7,698 bases of DNA, taken from Candidatus Latescibacterota bacterium (GTDB taxonomy: Bacteria; Latescibacterota; MVCY01). The stretch spans positions 1 through 7,698 of the forward strand of contig DAOVDP010000048.1 of the NCBI GenBank assembly GCA_030669445.1. Reading direction: 5' to 3'. This document shows, piece after piece, positions 1 to 7,547 of the stretch (within the stretch, counting starts at the first letter, position 1; each line of letters starts with the position of its first letter). The notes beneath the pieces are model-generated. The model was not told the origin of the DNA and made no database searches. It saw nothing but the letters and a program-made list of their open reading frames with translations. The position numbers and the translations under genes were made by a program.

Positions 1-1375
1 AGACAAACCCTGCCTGCCTCAATTCAATGGTGGTGCGAAGAAGATTGAACAGGGCAAAAAATATCGGCATTTGCAGCAGCATAGGAAGGCATCCCCCTGC
101 CGGGTTAACATGCTGCTCTTTATAAAGCTTCATTGTCTCCGTACTGACTCTTTGCCGGTCATTCTTGTACTTTGCCTGCAAGGCAGCTATTTGGGGCTGA
201 AGCTGTTGCATCCGAGCAGTAGCTATATAACTCTTTTTGGTTAATGGATAGACAACAAGCTTTATTAATATCGAGAAGACGATAAGCACAACCCCATAAT
301 TGGGAATAACCCGGTGCAGATAGAGAAATATCCAGAAGAATAGCTTGGCAAACGAGCGGATGATCGGCCAGCCCCAATCCATTATCTTCTCCATTCCGAT
401 ATTGTACTGCTTCAACCGGGGATATTCTATAGGACCCAAGTACAACCTGTTTTCTACCTGGTCTCCGATCAACCCACTTTTGAAGAAGAAATCATAGCTT
501 TCGCTTGCCTCTCCCTCTTCTCCCCAGATAGTCACTTCCCCCTCTCGCCCGTCGGCAGGGATGAGAGAGATCAGAAAGTACTTGCTTCTGACCCCCATCC
601 AGCCCAGTCTGCCGCTGAGAAGGTTTTTATTTAACTGCCTTCTTGTATCAACCTTATGGCTGTCAAATTTCTCCAGCTCTCCCCCCATATAGGTACACAC
701 TTTCGTGTAGCGAAGATCTTCCTTTTGATTAGGCTCGTTGCCTGCGATCCCCCCTGTCCATCCCACTTTCACCTTTGTTTTAGGGTTAAATCCGACCAGC
801 CTGATGGTCGTTCCCAGTAGGTATTTGCCTCTCTCTACTGTAAATTGTTTCTCAATCCTCTTCTCCCCGGCGAGGTGGGCTACAAATGTGATTTGCCCTT
901 CCTGGTACAATCCCTCTTTGGCCGGCAAAAACTGCAATTCGGAGGTGTCTACCATTCCGTTGCCCTCATCGAAAGAAAGGGTAAATCCCTTTGCATCTGG
1001 GGGTATTAGACTCACCTCTTCAATCCTTTCCACCTTGGAATCCACGGCGCGGGAGAAGTTCTTCAGCCTTAAGCCTACTATAACTCCTCCCTTGGTGCTG
1101 ATCTCTCCGTGCAAGAGATCGTTTTCAACAGGGATGCTGCGAGGCACAAACTCCTGAGTCTCCAGGGAAGCAAATGTCTCTATCTTTTGGGTAACAGCCG
1201 GACCTTGCTGGGCCACCGAGGAGGGCGGCTCGTCTTGGCGACGGGCAGCTGCTATCTTCTGGCTCTCCAGAGTCTTTTTCTGTTCCTCACTGAGAAAAAA
1301 CCGCTGATATATCCGGCCCCACGAGATAATGATTAATCCAATAAGCACAAAAGCCAACAGGGTTCTTTTATCCAT
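1..1375 (-). CDS. yidC: YidC/Oxa1-family membrane protein insertase (3' end missing)
   Basis: Inner-membrane insertase that helps fold and insert membrane proteins, alone or with SecYEG. I translated 458 residues from the ATG at 1375-1373; the frame stays open to the window edge. TM1 is at about residues 5-22, followed by a charged linker and a beta-rich periplasmic P1-type domain at about 75-320. The insertase core then begins: hydrophobic segments at about 341-379 ending in YPLTKKS, the cytoplasmic coiled-coil hairpin ([18 protein letters not shown], about 392-409), and the hallmark [20 protein letters not shown] at about 423-442. Lys372 sits where E. coli has the groove arginine (R366); lysine there is common in other phyla. 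About 90-100 C-terminal residues (last TM segments and tail) should lie beyond the edge if it matches the E. coli length. The start overlaps the yidD stop by 8 nt, and a GGGAGGAGA ribosome-binding site lies just upstream, so translation is probably coupled. The large P1 domain suggests a diderm host. Confidence 0.97.
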   Translation of the reverse strand, partial: MDKRTLLAFVLIGLIIISWGRIYQRFFLSEEQKKTLESQKIAAARRQDEPPSSVAQQGPAVTQKIETFASLETQEFVPRSIPVENDLLHGEISTKGGVIVGLRLKNFSRAVDSKVERIEEVSLIPPDAKGFTLSFDEGNGMVDTSELQFLPAKEGLYQEGQITFVAHLAGEKRIEKQFTVERGKYLLGTTIRLVGFNPKTKVKVGWTGGIAGNEPNQKEDLRYTKVCTYMGGELEKFDSHKVDTRRQLNKNLLSGRLGWMGVRSKYFLISLIPADGREGEVTIWGEEGEASESYDFFFKSGLIGDQVENRLYLGPIEYPRLKQYNIGMEKIMDWGWPIIRSFAKLFFWIFLYLHRVIPNYGVVLIVFSILIKLVVYPLTKKSYIATARMQQLQPQIAALQAKYKNDRQRVSTETMKLYKEQHVNPAGGCLPMLLQMPIFFALFNLLRTTIELRQAGFV

Positions 1376-1601
1376 CAATGTCTCCTCCCAGTTTGATCAC
1401 AGGATCATACCCCCCAGGACAGAAGGGATGGCATCGGAGTATCCGCTTCATAGACAACACTCCTCCCTTTAGCAGCCCAAATCTATCTATGGCCTGGAGG
1501 GAATAAGTAGAGCAAGTTGGGTAAAAGCGGCAATTAACTCCTAAAAGTGGAGAGACAAGGAATTGGTACCCTTTGATTATTAAGATAAGTATCTTCTTCA
1601 T
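1368..1601 (-). CDS. yidD: Membrane protein insertion efficiency factor YidD
   Basis: A 77-residue protein of the YidD (DUF37) family, a small membrane-associated factor thought to assist YidC-dependent insertion. It has an amphipathic/hydrophobic N-terminus (residues 1-20, [19 protein letters not shown]). The family cysteine motif follows: [16 protein letters not shown] at 23-38 (Cys24, Cys30), then [13 protein letters not shown] at 56-68 (Cys57, Cys61). Length is normal for the family. The ATG begins 1 nt after the rpmH TGA stop (TGA-G-ATG), and the stop overlaps the yidC start by 8 nt, so rpmH-yidD-yidC forms a tight operon. The upstream ribosome-binding site is weak (GGAAAGAG about 13 nt away), so translation probably relies on coupling to rpmH. 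In most bacteria rnpA lies between rpmH and yidD; here it is absent. Confidence 0.96.
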   Translation of the reverse strand: MKKILILIIKGYQFLVSPLLGVNCRFYPTCSTYSLQAIDRFGLLKGGVLSMKRILRCHPFCPGGYDPVIKLGGDIDG

Positions 1602-1602
1602 C

Positions 1603-1737
1603 TCAAACGGCCAACTCTTTCCGCCCCTTTCTCCTTCTGCGGTTAATTATCTCTCTCCCCTGTGGGGAGCTCATTCTCTTGCGAAAACCATGTTTGTTGT
1701 GTCTCTTCCGATTACTGGGCTGAAATGTCCTCTTCAT
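1603..1737 (-). CDS. rpmH: 50S ribosomal protein L34
   Basis: A 44-residue L34, a small, very basic protein of the large ribosomal subunit that binds 23S rRNA. The translation begins [18 protein letters not shown] and ends [12 protein letters not shown], matching the family in length and in both conserved ends (KRTxQPSxRKRxxxHGFRxRM and RRxKGRKxLxV). It is too short for ordinary ORF calling. The start is fixed by the universal MKRT beginning and an AAAGGAG site at 1742-1748. It is first in the operon with yidD and yidC, and a near-consensus promoter lies about 80 nt upstream. An internal start can be ruled out because the N-terminal motif is intact. Confidence 0.97.
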   Translation of the reverse strand: MKRTFQPSNRKRHNKHGFRKRMSSPQGREIINRRRRKGRKELAV

Positions 1738-1757
1738 TTCTCTCCTTTGTTGTGTGT

Positions 1758-1777
1758 GTTCAATAAGGCTGTTGAAC
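1758..1777 (-). repeat. Small inverted repeat in the rpmH leader
   Basis: GTTCAA (1758-1763) and TTGAAC (1772-1777) are perfect inverted arms separated by 8 nt, in the predicted rpmH 5' leader about 20 nt before the start codon and just upstream of the ribosome-binding site. It could be a small RNA hairpin affecting rpmH translation or a protein-binding site. A 6-bp palindrome of this type can also occur by chance. Confidence 0.3.
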
Positions 1778-1818
1778 TGTGATTTAACAAGCTACCTTCC
1801 CGGGATCTTCTGGCACTT

Positions 1819-1847
1819 AATATAGACCCCGGAGGTGATTTTGTCAA
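1819..1847 (-). promoter_or_regulatory. Sigma70-type promoter of rpmH-yidD-yidC
   Basis: Read on the minus strand, a perfect -35 TTGACA (plus-strand 1842-1847) is followed by a 17-nt spacer and TATATT as -10 (1819-1824, five of six consensus bases). The transcript would start near 1812, giving a leader of about 75 nt before rpmH. This is the best promoter match in the window and supports a housekeeping sigma70-type factor. Confidence 0.8.
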
Positions 1848-1939
1848 GTCTTTTGCTGAACTCGTCCCTAAAGAAGTTTATAGCAAATATTATTAAAGTC
1901 TTATTGGATAAGCAGAATGGAAGAGGAGGAAAAAACTCC

Positions 1940-1968
1940 TTGACTTTCAGGAGAAGACCTATTAAATT
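1940..1968 (+). promoter_or_regulatory. Probable dnaA promoter
   Basis: TTGACT at 1940-1945 matches five of six -35 bases. A 17-nt spacer leads to TAAATT at 1963-1968, which matches four of six -10 bases. Transcription would begin near 1975, leaving a leader of roughly 55 nt before the dnaA ATG. It diverges from the rpmH promoter. A palindrome brackets the -10 (next entry), which suggests control by a repressor. Confidence 0.5.
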
Positions 1969-1980
1969 TAATTTAGGTCT
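1955..1980. promoter_or_regulatory. Palindrome around the dnaA -10 (candidate operator)
   Basis: AGACCTA (1955-1961) and TAGGTCT (1974-1980) are perfect 7-bp inverted arms on either side of a 12-bp AT spacer. The spacer contains the palindrome TTAAATTTAA (1962-1971) and the probable dnaA -10. The position would let a dimeric regulator block RNA polymerase. The arms do not resemble the DnaA box, so this would not be ordinary DnaA autorepression. The regulator is unknown. Confidence 0.4.
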
Positions 1981-2018
1981 CAACAAAACTAAGTCGTTGA
2001 TATTTAGTTGTTTTGCAG

Positions 2019-2033
2019 AAAGGATTACAGATG
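2019..2033 (+). promoter_or_regulatory. Ribosome-binding site that sets the dnaA start
   Basis: AAAGGA at 2019-2024 lies 6 nt before the ATG at 2031. The alternative in-frame TTG at 2013 has only T/A-rich sequence upstream with no purine-rich site, so ATG 2031 is preferred. Confidence 0.75.
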
Positions 2034-3395
2034 CTGGGCCGAGAAGAGGTTGAGGAGTTCTGGGCAAGATGCCTTTTGCGAGCAGAGGCTAAGATTCCCC
2101 GGCAAAGCTTTGAGACCTGGCTTCGTCCCACCCGTCTGCTTCGGCTGAACAACGAGACTGCGGTAATTGAAGTGCCCAGCTCCTTTTTTGCTGAATGGTT
2201 AGAGCAACACTATCTTCTTTTAATCCAGTCGGTTATCTCCGAACAAAGTGATGTTTCTCCTCAGATCTCCTTCTCTGTGGCAAGCACGGCCGAGAAGATA
2301 GAGCTCCCCCCCACCGTTTTACCTGAACCTCAAATCCGTGACCAAAAGAAAGCGCCCTCTGACTCCACTCCTTCTCTGTTTAATCCCCGCTATACTTTTG
2401 ATACTTTTGTAGTAGGCAAAAACAACCAATTTGCCCATGCAGCTTCTCTCGCTGTCGCTGAATCGCCAGGGACCACCAGATTTAATCCCCTGCTTATTTA
2501 TTCAGGAGTAGGTATGGGGAAGACACACATTCTCCAGGCTATAGCCCAGTATTGTCTTAGCCGAAGTAACGCAAAAAAGGTGAATTATGTCTCCTCGGAA
2601 AAATTTACCAACGATTTCATCCATTCAATTCAAGACAATGATACTACAGAGTTTAATAGGATGTACCGGAGTTCTGATGTACTATTAGTAGATGACGTTC
2701 ACTTTTTTATCGGAAAGGAGAGCACTCAGGAGGCTTTCTTCCATACATTCAATACCATCCACCAAAATGGAAAGCAGATCGTTCTCACCTCTGATAGATC
2801 CCCGCGTGAATTAAAAGGCCTGGAGGAACGGCTTATTTCCCGCTTCCAATGGGGCCTGGTAACCGACATACAGCCACCAGACTACGAAACCAGGATCGCT
2901 ATTCTGCGCAAGAAAGCAGAAATGGAAGAGATTCGTCTGCCTGATGAGGTTATCTTCTTTATCGCCAAAAATGTCACCTCTAACATCCGCGAACTGGAAG
3001 GAGCTCTAATAAGACTGCTTGCCTACTCATCTGTAACTGGCGAGGATATCTCATTGGACTTAATCCCCAGAGTACTTAAGGATATTATTAGATCCTCCTC
3101 TAAGAACATAACGATCGAATCTATACAGGCTGCGGTTTCTACTTTTTACAATATTCCCATTGACTTAATTATAAGCAAAACAAGGAGAAAAGAGGTAGTG
3201 ACCGCTCGTCAAGTGGCTATGTATTTTGCTAAAACATTAACTAGTAGTTCTCTGAAAACAATAGGACTACATTTTGGGGATAGAGACCATAGCACCGTAA
3301 TCCACTCCTATCAACTTGTTGAGCGCCGGAAAAAAACGGATAAAACATTCAATAATGAAATTAATAATATCATCTCAAAGATTAAAGGGTTTTGA
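2031..3395 (+). CDS. dnaA: Chromosomal replication initiator protein DnaA
   Basis: 454-residue initiator AAA+ ATPase that binds DnaA boxes as an ATP-bound filament and melts the origin. Domain I (about 1-80) begins EEVEEFWARCLLRAE. A short, poorly conserved linker (about 80-115) precedes the ATPase domain (about 118-335): Walker A GVGMGKT at 159-165, Walker B VLLVDD at 217-222, sensor 1 LTSD at 252-255, box VII EERLISRF with the probable arginine finger Arg271, and sensor II in NIRELEG near Arg320. The C-terminal helix-turn-helix domain IV carries TARQVAMYFA (391-400) and the signature GDRDHSTVIHS (416-426), where most relatives have GGRDHTTVLHA. All ATPase residues are intact and the length is normal. 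Start chosen from the ribosome-binding site (see 2019-2033). The plus strand of this gene has more C than G, unlike dnaN, which suggests it lies on the lagging-strand side of the origin. Confidence 0.98.
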   Translation: MLGREEVEEFWARCLLRAEAKIPRQSFETWLRPTRLLRLNNETAVIEVPSSFFAEWLEQHYLLLIQSVISEQSDVSPQISFSVASTAEKIELPPTVLPEPQIRDQKKAPSDSTPSLFNPRYTFDTFVVGKNNQFAHAASLAVAESPGTTRFNPLLIYSGVGMGKTHILQAIAQYCLSRSNAKKVNYVSSEKFTNDFIHSIQDNDTTEFNRMYRSSDVLLVDDVHFFIGKESTQEAFFHTFNTIHQNGKQIVLTSDRSPRELKGLEERLISRFQWGLVTDIQPPDYETRIAILRKKAEMEEIRLPDEVIFFIAKNVTSNIRELEGALIRLLAYSSVTGEDISLDLIPRVLKDIIRSSSKNITIESIQAAVSTFYNIPIDLIISKTRRKEVVTARQVAMYFAKTLTSSSLKTIGLHFGDRDHSTVIHSYQLVERRKKTDKTFNNEINNIISKIKGF

Positions 3396-3429
3396 GTCTT
3401 TGTAAAATAGTGATTTAATATCCTGTTTC

Positions 3430-3438
3430 GGTGGATAA
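3430..3438 (-). promoter_or_regulatory. DnaA-box-like site
   Basis: On the minus strand this reads TTATCCACC, one mismatch (last base) from the consensus TTATCCACA. It lies 35 nt after the dnaA stop and just outside the nested inverted repeat at 3441-3521. Confidence 0.5.
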
Positions 3439-3440
3439 TA

Positions 3441-3521
3441 TCTGTCTTAGAGGATCCTCTCTGAGGGACGGAATCTTATCGTCCTCAACGGGTTAGCGTA
3501 TAAGCCGAATATCGAGACAGA
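3441..3521. repeat. Nested inverted repeats forming a cloverleaf-like fold
   Basis: An outer perfect 7-bp pair, TCTGTCT (3441-3447) with AGACAGA (3515-3521), encloses three further inverted repeats: the 12-bp palindrome AGAGGATCCTCT (3449-3460); GAGGGACG (3463-3470) with CGTCCTC (3480-3486), one bulged G; and CGGGTTA (3489-3495) with TAAGCCG (3501-3507), one G-G mismatch and a 5-nt loop. Drawn out, it is a four-way junction of about 81 nt. It could act as cruciform DNA in the origin or as structured RNA downstream of dnaA. It is not a recognisable tRNA. Confidence 0.45.
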
Positions 3522-3552
3522 AAATATTAGAGCATATAGACATTAAAAGAGG

Positions 3553-3568
3553 TCTGTTTATTAACAGA
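3553..3568. repeat. Perfect hairpin in the origin
   Basis: TCTGTT (3553-3558) and AACAGA (3563-3568) flank a TATT loop, 3 bp left of the DnaA-box-like site at 3572-3580. The 9-mer GTCTGTTTA at its left arm (3552-3560) recurs exactly at 3629-3637, where it is part of a second small inverted repeat, ACAGA-AG-TCTGT (3623-3634). Confidence 0.5.
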
Positions 3569-3571
3569 AAC

Positions 3572-3580
3572 TGTGGAAAA
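3572..3580 (-). promoter_or_regulatory. DnaA box
   Basis: Minus strand reads TTTTCCACA, which fits the relaxed consensus TTWTNCACA exactly. It is followed on the plus strand by CGGGGG. Best consensus match in the gap. Confidence 0.6.
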
Positions 3581-3645
3581 CGGGGGATATCTATCTTCAC
3601 TTTTTTTCCCCGCGCTGCTTTTACAGAAGTCTGTTTAAAAAATCG

Positions 3646-3654
3646 AGTGGATAT
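3646..3654 (-). promoter_or_regulatory. Weak DnaA-box-like site
   Basis: Minus strand reads ATATCCACT: two mismatches at the ends, but the same TATCCAC core as the sites at 3430 and 3728, which supports it as part of a set. Confidence 0.35.
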
Positions 3655-3727
3655 TAAGATTTCTTACACAATCTCGTTCACACTTTAATTATCTAAGAAA
3701 AATAGTGTTACTTAAGGTTTTGGGTAG

Positions 3728-3736
3728 TTATCCACT
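3728..3736 (+). promoter_or_regulatory. DnaA-box-like site next to the AT-rich tract
   Basis: TTATCCACT, one mismatch at the last base from the consensus. It is the only plus-strand site of the set and immediately abuts the AT-rich stretch at 3737-3796, the arrangement expected of an origin-unwinding box. Confidence 0.6.
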
Positions 3737-3796
3737 AGTTGATTATTAGTATGATATATTTATAGAAAGAAACATAATTTTTAAAATACTCTGTTA
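3737..3796. other. AT-rich tract, candidate DNA unwinding element
   Basis: About 50 of 60 bases are A or T by hand count, the most AT-rich stretch of this size that I noticed in the gap. It lies between the DnaA-box-like site 3728-3736 and the dnaN ribosome-binding site. TTATTA near 3743-3748 weakly resembles the trinucleotide pattern of DnaA-trio elements, but the repeat is not sustained. A weak dnaN promoter (TTGATT 3739-3744, 16-nt gap, TATAGA 3761-3766) could overlap it. Confidence 0.45.
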
Positions 3797-3815
3797 ATCC
3801 AGGGAGGGAAATCAA

Positions 3816-4928
3816 ATGAAAATCAAAATTGAACAGAGTAATTTCAGTGAGGGAATACAGAAAGTATTCAGTATTGTTCCCATTAGAACAACGCTGCCGA
3901 TACTTTCTAATATTCTCCTTGATGCAAAAGAAGGTGGCTTAAATATATCTGCCACGGATTTAGATGTTTCGATTTCCACCAAAATAGCAGCGGAGGTCGA
4001 GCAATCTGGCTCCATAACTGTGTTAGGAAGGAAGTTCGCAGAGGTATTAAGGGAGTTACCCAATGCTCTGCTCTCCTTGGAATCAGATGGTGAACGCGTT
4101 TGGATTTTGAGTGAGAGAGGGAGGTATAGCTTAATGGGACTTCCTGCTGAAGATTTCCCCCGACTACCCTCTGGGGTGGAAGGGACAACTATCCAACCAG
4201 AAGGTGATGTACTGGCAGAGATGATAAGAAAAACAAGTTTTACTGTCTCAACAGATGAAAGCAGGCCAGCCTTAACCGGAGTCTTGTTTAAGGCCGATGG
4301 GAAAAGAATAAACATAGTTGCTACTGACGGTCATCGATTAGCCGAAGTGAAGAAGAACCTCTCCGTGCCATTTTCTACTTTTGAGGCAATAGTTCCTCCT
4401 AAAGCCTTAAGCCATTTAACCGGTCTAATCTCTGGAGGAGAGCAGCTTAAGAAAGTAGTTGTGGGAGAGACATACATAGCGTTCGATTTGGGAGAAACGC
4501 AGGTATATTCTCGTCTTATAGAGGGTCCTTATCCTGATATTGAACGAGTAATTCCCCATGCTAATGAGAAGAAAATGATTGTGAACAATGAAGACTTCTC
4601 TTCTGCGGTGAGGAGAGTTGCCGCTCTTTCGGATACCGATACCCATCAAGTCTGTTTTCTAATCCGTAAGGGAACGGTAAAACTCTCTACAACCAGCCAA
4701 GAGATGGGGGGAGAGGCTACAGAAGAGGTGGATGTCCAATATAATAATGAAGATTTAGATATTGGATACAATGCTAACTACATATTAGAAATATTAAAAA
4801 GGATGAAAAGCAACGAAGTTGTATTTGAGTTGGACACCCCTGTGAGTGCTGGAATTGTCAAGCCAGTAACCCAGCCTGAGGATGAAGATTATCTGTGCCT
4901 TATTATGCCGTTGCGACTTAACGATTAG
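3816..4928 (+). CDS. dnaN: DNA polymerase III beta subunit (sliding clamp)
   Basis: 370-residue beta clamp, the ring-shaped homodimer that slides on DNA and tethers the replicative polymerase and many repair proteins. Length is standard for the three-domain clamp. The N-terminal domain begins MKIKIEQSNFSEGIQKV with the usual TLPILSNILL stretch at about 26-35. The protein-binding cleft is shown by TDGHRLA (170-176) and the C-terminal MPLRL (364-368). YPDIERVIP at 239-247 is the conserved start of domain 3. Start ATG is preceded by AGGGAGGGAA with about 8 nt spacing. The gene ends 17 nt before the inferred dciA start, so the two are probably co-transcribed. The plus strand is G-rich over C, as expected of a leading-strand gene. 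Confidence 0.98.
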   Translation: MKIKIEQSNFSEGIQKVFSIVPIRTTLPILSNILLDAKEGGLNISATDLDVSISTKIAAEVEQSGSITVLGRKFAEVLRELPNALLSLESDGERVWILSERGRYSLMGLPAEDFPRLPSGVEGTTIQPEGDVLAEMIRKTSFTVSTDESRPALTGVLFKADGKRINIVATDGHRLAEVKKNLSVPFSTFEAIVPPKALSHLTGLISGGEQLKKVVVGETYIAFDLGETQVYSRLIEGPYPDIERVIPHANEKKMIVNNEDFSSAVRRVAALSDTDTHQVCFLIRKGTVKLSTTSQEMGGEATEEVDVQYNNEDLDIGYNANYILEILKRMKSNEVVFELDTPVSAGIVKPVTQPEDEDYLCLIMPLRLND

Positions 4929-4930
4929 AA

Positions 4931-4948
4931 AAGGGAGTTTTCGTTATT
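4931..4948 (+). promoter_or_regulatory. Ribosome-binding site supporting an ATT start for dciA
   Basis: AAGGGAG at 4931-4937 lies directly after the dnaN stop and 8 nt before ATT at 4946-4948, the same spacing as at dnaN. No ATG, GTG or TTG occurs in the dciA frame between the upstream in-frame stop (TAA 4919-4921) and the conserved domain, so this site decides the start. Confidence 0.55.
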
Positions 4949-5242
4949 AGAGAGAGATGGAAACAGCCAGCTTGTATTGGCGAGCTGCTAACAGGCTTAA
5001 TCAGTGAGTTAGGAATAGAGAAGAAAATAGCTGAGACTACAGTCTGCCAGATTTGGGACGAAGCGGTGGGAAATAATCTCTCCCAGGTCACCTCAGTGGT
5101 CTCCATCAAAAGGGGAAAGCTTTTTGTAAGGGTGAAGACCCCTACTTGGCGGAACGAATTAGTATTCTTAAAAAGCGAGATAATATCCAAGTTAAACAGA
5201 AGGGTGGGCAAGAAAGTAGTAAAGGACATTATTTTCGTGTAA
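4946..5242 (+). CDS. dciA: DciA-type (DUF721) helicase-loading protein, apparent ATT start
   Basis: About 98 residues of the DUF721/DciA family, which assists loading or activity of the replicative helicase DnaB in bacteria that lack DnaC or DnaI. Recognisable features: IGELLTGLISELGIEKK (11-27), the core IWDEAVG with Trp37, then SIKRGKLFVRVKTPTWRNEL (53-72) with Trp68, and a C-terminus FLKSEIISKLNRRVGKKVV-KDIIF typical of the family. The frame is open only from 4922 and has no ATG, GTG or TTG before the conserved part. The only well-placed start is ATT at 4946 behind a good ribosome-binding site; the next GTG would delete the first 40 residues including Trp37. An ATG at 4957 is in another frame and soon hits a stop. 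A sequence error here is the alternative. It sits between dnaN and gyrB, a place usually held or shared by recF. Confidence 0.88.
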   Translation: MRERWKQPACIGELLTGLISELGIEKKIAETTVCQIWDEAVGNNLSQVTSVVSIKRGKLFVRVKTPTWRNELVFLKSEIISKLNRRVGKKVVKDIIFV

Positions 5243-7240
<1,998 letters not shown>

Positions 7241-7310
7241 TTTGTCCCCTTGAAATATTTGCCCTGCCACGAAGAGTCAGCCTTTAGAGATGCACCCCGG
7301 CCTTAATGTG

Positions 7311-7339
7311 GTAGAGACGACCCGGCGGGTTGTCTCTAC
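7311..7339. repeat. Compact GC-rich hairpin repeat
   Basis: GTAGAGAC (7311-7318) pairs with GTCTCTAC (7332-7339). A G-T wobble and ACCC/GGGT extend the stem to 13 pairs with a GGC loop. Similar GTAGGGGCGACCC-type hairpins are, from memory, common dispersed repeats in environmental bacterial genomes. It may also help end transcription from gyrB, but no U-rich tract follows. Confidence 0.75.
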
Positions 7340-7350
7340 GATATATTGTC

Positions 7351-7494
7351 TAGTATTACGTTTCACGAAAACCTTTACGCTGTCATTGCGAGGAGCGAAG
7401 CGACAAAGCAATCTCTAAGAAGGCTCACAAACTACACCACGGGATCGCTTCGCTAACGCTCGCAATGACAAGTTTTTAATGAAACGCTACACTA
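7351..7494. mobile_element. MITE-like palindromic repeat element
   Basis: A 144-nt palindrome with no coding capacity. The strongest inner arms are TGTCATTGCGAG (7381-7392), matched perfectly by CTCGCAATGACA (7459-7470), extended by AGCGAAGCGA against TCGCTTCGCT with a 3-4 nt bulge. Outer flanks (7351-7374 against 7471-7494) still match at about 18 of 24 positions, including CGTTTCA. From memory, TGTCATTGCGAG-GAGCGAAGCGA repeats are dispersed in many unrelated bacterial genomes. No transposase or clear target duplication is visible. Exact ends are uncertain. Confidence 0.65.
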
Positions 7495-7547
7495 GCACTA
7501 CACCCCCCCCAAGATCTCTCCCAGAATGGTTAGTATTTGCAGGAACT

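Larger units (their letters stand above)
3396..3815. other. Probable replication origin (oriC) between dnaA and dnaN
   Basis: A 420-nt gap with no gene. It holds four sites sharing the core GTGGATA or GTGGAAA (either strand), close to the DnaA box TTATCCACA. It also has an AT-rich tract at its right end, seven copies of TCTGT/ACAGA and several inverted repeats. Plus-strand GC skew changes sign across it: by hand count dnaA 2041-3395 has about 272 G and 318 C, while dnaN 3841-4620 has about 195 G and 146 C. An origin between dnaA and dnaN is common in bacteria. A bipartite origin that also uses the gap upstream of dnaA (1848-2030) cannot be excluded. Confidence 0.75.
7241..7547. other. Repeat-rich spacer after gyrB
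   Basis: About 300 nt between the convergent ends of gyrB and the partial gene, with no convincing ORF. It contains a GCCACGAAGA fragment (7266-7275), a compact hairpin (7311-7339), a palindromic MITE-like element (7351-7494) and a run of eight C (7503-7510). No hairpin followed by a T tract is seen, so the gyrB terminator is either the 7311-7339 hairpin or not recognisable. Confidence 0.7.

Noticed and set aside
738..1336. Plus-strand open frames opposite yidC
   Set aside because: They are shadows of the clearly coding minus-strand yidC frame.
2013..2030. Longer dnaA starting at TTG 2013
   Set aside because: No ribosome-binding site before it, while ATG 2031 has AAAGGA at 6 nt.
1792..2067. 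Minus-strand frame that might have been the missing rnpA
   Set aside because: The 91-residue translation lacks the RnpA core (RNRIKRxxRE-type motif), lies upstream of the rpmH promoter and overlaps the dnaA start; it is a chance frame.
3441..3521. tRNA gene, suggested by a 7-bp closing stem and three internal arms
   Set aside because: No T-loop (TTCRANT) motif, no D-loop GG with proper spacing, and the supposed D arm has a loop of only 4 nt.
7381..7470. CRISPR array or Rho-independent terminator
   Set aside because: It is a single palindrome without regularly spaced direct repeats, and no T tract follows the stem in either direction that would make a standard terminator.
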